From assembly GCA_037349105.1 (NCBI GenBank), contig JAYJMM010000009.1, positions 1,550,001 through 1,614,000 on the forward strand: a stretch of 64,000 nt of DNA, given 5' to 3'. Under the pieces are notes generated by a model, which was given only the letters and a program-made list of their open reading frames with translations, was not told where the DNA came from and did no database searches. Origin of the DNA: Limnomonas spitsbergensis. Its lineage: Eukaryota > Chlorophyta > Chlorophyceae > Chlamydomonadales. Below are positions 62,041 to 64,000 of this stretch, piece by piece. The translations under genes were made by a program, and so were the position numbers. The number at the start of each line of letters is the position of its first letter. Position 1 is the stretch's first letter.

Positions 62041-63277
62041 AGCAGATATTCAGTTCATGGCAGTTGTTTTAACAGCAATAGTATCAACAGGTTTTATGAT
62101 GGCTAGGTATATACAGCCCCTGCAGGAGAGGGCACCGCACACTAACATCTTTTGCCTCCTTGGGGACTGTCTCTTTCTCTTTTTGTCTCTCTCTTGCTTT
62201 CAGGGGCGGGAATCCTTCGGTCCGCCATTTCGTTTTCTGGGGGGTGTTTTTTTGTCCTTTGTGATCCTCTCTGTCTTTCCTCTTGCCGCAAGTTCCTTTC
62301 CTTTTTCCTCCCAACGAGACAGGAAAAAGGAAAGCCCAGGGGTGGGAGGCCCTGTTTTTGTTGAACTAGTAGTTGAGCTTTTTGAAGGCTTGTCTTTTCA
62401 AGGGCAGGTAATGCGGTTTGCCAGCTTTGCCTTCAATTTTTTTGTGTTGTTCCTGTCCTTTGGTGAACTTGCTTTCCTTTTTCTTTCTTGTGCCTTGACT
62501 CCCTTGAGTTTCCTAGCTGACTGTTTGTCTGCCGACTGGCCTTTGTTTGCCGACTGGAGCTTTATTTAAGCAGGGCCCAAAGGTGTAACGTCATTGACAC
62601 ACGAAAAGCCATGCACCATGCAACATGCAACATGCAACATGCAACATGCACCATGCAACGCACAGGTCAATGTCTGACTCAAAGCTTCCTCCATGGCGTC
62701 GAGGGATGTTTGTTCAAACAAAACAAGTGACACTTAAAAAACATACCGAGGTTTCATAAAAAAACGTCTTGGGCCACATCAATGACATAACACCTCTGGG
62801 CCATACTTCAGGCTGCCTTTTCCTTTTGGGGGGGGGGGGTATTTCTTTCTCCTCTGTGTTCTTCTCCTTCTTTCCATTTCCCTCTTACCTTAACTTCCTT
62901 TTTTTCCCTCCCAACGAGACAGTTTGGCGCCCACGCGGCCGAGCCTTTTTGAGCAGGGCCCAGAGGTGTTATGTCATTGACCTCTGGGCCATGCTGAAAG
63001 GGCTTGGCCATGCTGAAAAGGCCAGGGGAACCAGCCAGGGGAACCAAAAGGCCATGCTGAAAAGGCCAGGGGAACCAGCCAGGGGAACCAAAAGGCCATG
63101 CTGAAAAGGCTCGGCCACATGGGCGCCCTATTGTCTTTTGGGAGGAAAATAAACTTGAATCTACCGGAAAAAGGAAAGGGACAGACGGAAAAGGGATTAG
63201 GAAAAGACCATCCCCGAAACTGAAGGGAGTCTGGAGAATTACCAGCCTGTCCAGATCCTAGGCCCCAGCAAAATGCA
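62041..63277. repeat. Family D element copies after exon 24
   Basis: Two related segments (62200-62620 and 62810-63000) share CCTCCCAACGAGACAG, AGCAGGGCCCA.AGGTGT and a .ACGTCATTGAC segment. 63000-63270 matches 19480-19690. CATGCAACATGCAACATG short repeats lie at 62610-62660, and a 43 bp duplication (AAGGCCAGGGGAACCAGCC) at 63010-63100. No exon was recognised. Confidence 0.55.
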
Positions 63278-63589
63278 TCACGTGGCGTTGACGTAAAGGA
63301 TTTTAATGGATTGCGTCAACGCCACTCGTGACGGAGCAGTCGATGGGCTGGTGACGGCACATCGCTGTGGTTTCACGGATCCACCGAGCTTATCATCACT
63401 GAAGTTTCGCTTACGCATCACACAGTTTTCGCACAGATGTCTCTTAAACCATTCTTGTTTCCTCCTCCAACCAAACTCGTTTGCACCCACGTCATGTTTT
63501 AAAGTTGGGTCTAATCCTCTGCACAGTGGGGTCCATTCCCACGCTACTCCTTGGTTGTTGTATGTTGGTTGCTTGTCCAGGGGGTTCAC
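63278..63589 (-). other. Open frame of 103 codons, unknown, possibly transposon-derived
   Basis: The minus frame encodes a basic protein with WRRKQEWFKRHLCENCVMRK and a Ser/Thr-rich tail. It is not built from tandem repeats, unlike most frames here. It contains one CxxC pair. No family recognised and no splice context found. Confidence 0.25.
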
Positions 63590-64000
63590 TGGTGTTCGCT
63601 CCCTGTCCTAGCGTATTTAGTGCCTGTACCGGTTTACGGGCACCTGTCCCATGCATCAAATGTGATGCTCCGCTGGACTGTAAAAACTTCACCAAAAACG
63701 TCACAAAGAATTTCACATATCTGACGCCTTGGTGCTTTGGGACCAAGTGGCCAATCCTTAACCCTAAACCTAAAGCCGATGGGCTCCCAGAGTAACCCTA
63801 GTTTTGACCCCCGATCTTAAGCACTTCTCTATTAATCCCGACCCCCCACCCCCTAACCCAAACTCTGAACCTGCAACCCTTAACCCCCAACCCGAGACCG
63901 AAACCCTACTCCGAAGCCCCAACTCAACCCCCAAACCCTACTACGACTCCCCATCCCCAACTCTCAATCCTCGAACCTTAATTTCCAACTTGAACCCCAA
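63590..64000. repeat. Right edge, degenerate telomere-like runs
   Basis: From 63750 CCCTAAACC, CCCCCAACCC and CCCTACTCC variants continue to the window end. No gene recognised. Confidence 0.55.

Noticed and set aside
62205..62572. Further LRR-gene exon in the 198-codon plus frame after 61973
   Set aside because: The sequence matches a dispersed family D segment at 62.8-63.0 kb and lacks LRR features; no donor in phase was evident.

Overview
This 64 kb window looks like nuclear DNA of a eukaryote, most likely a green alga. It has large introns with GT-AG ends (one GC-AG), plant-type CCCTAAA/TTTAGGG telomere-like tracts scattered through introns, a eukaryotic tRNA-Gln gene, and GC-rich coding exons. 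A prasinophyte such as Cymbomonas is my guess from general style only; no marker in the window fixes the species. Almost all long open frames are artefacts of tandem repeats. The genes had to be assembled by splicing.

Two divergent multi-exon genes fill the window. On the minus strand, seven exons (18600 down to 2783) join in phase into 330 codons of a glycoside hydrolase family 1 (beta-glucosidase-like) protein with the TFNEP acid/base motif and a DWWGINYYS motif. Its 3' part, including the exon that should carry the nucleophile glutamate, lies beyond the left edge. On the plus strand, 24 exons (19050 to 61657) join in phase into 987 codons without a stop. They encode a multi-pass membrane protein with an acidic loop and an SVPQAIL motif, followed by a long leucine-rich-repeat region. 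Its 3' end was not found. The two start codons are about 450 bp apart, which suggests a shared divergent promoter.

The main discovery is how the introns are built. At almost every splice junction of both genes, the short segment that crosses the junction has been tandemly copied into the intron. Copies upstream of an exon carry the 3' splice site plus the head of that exon. Copies downstream carry the tail of the exon plus its 5' splice site. These 'junction ghosts' range from one or two copies to about twenty, in arrays with periods such as 42, 61, 66, 84, 105, 125, 148 and 150 bp. They make up much of the intron DNA and explain most of the apparent ORFs.

Other layers are: a 37 bp satellite of about 140 units (6.73-11.90 kb) in a GH1 intron, with higher-order structure and G-quadruplex potential in the sense strand; several minisatellites made from intron polypyrimidine tracts; at least four dispersed short repeat families; a 242 bp foldback MITE with an imperfect 8 bp target duplication; an 841 bp TIR element; long palindromes; and an antisense tRNA-Gln(CTG) inside an intron of the LRR gene.
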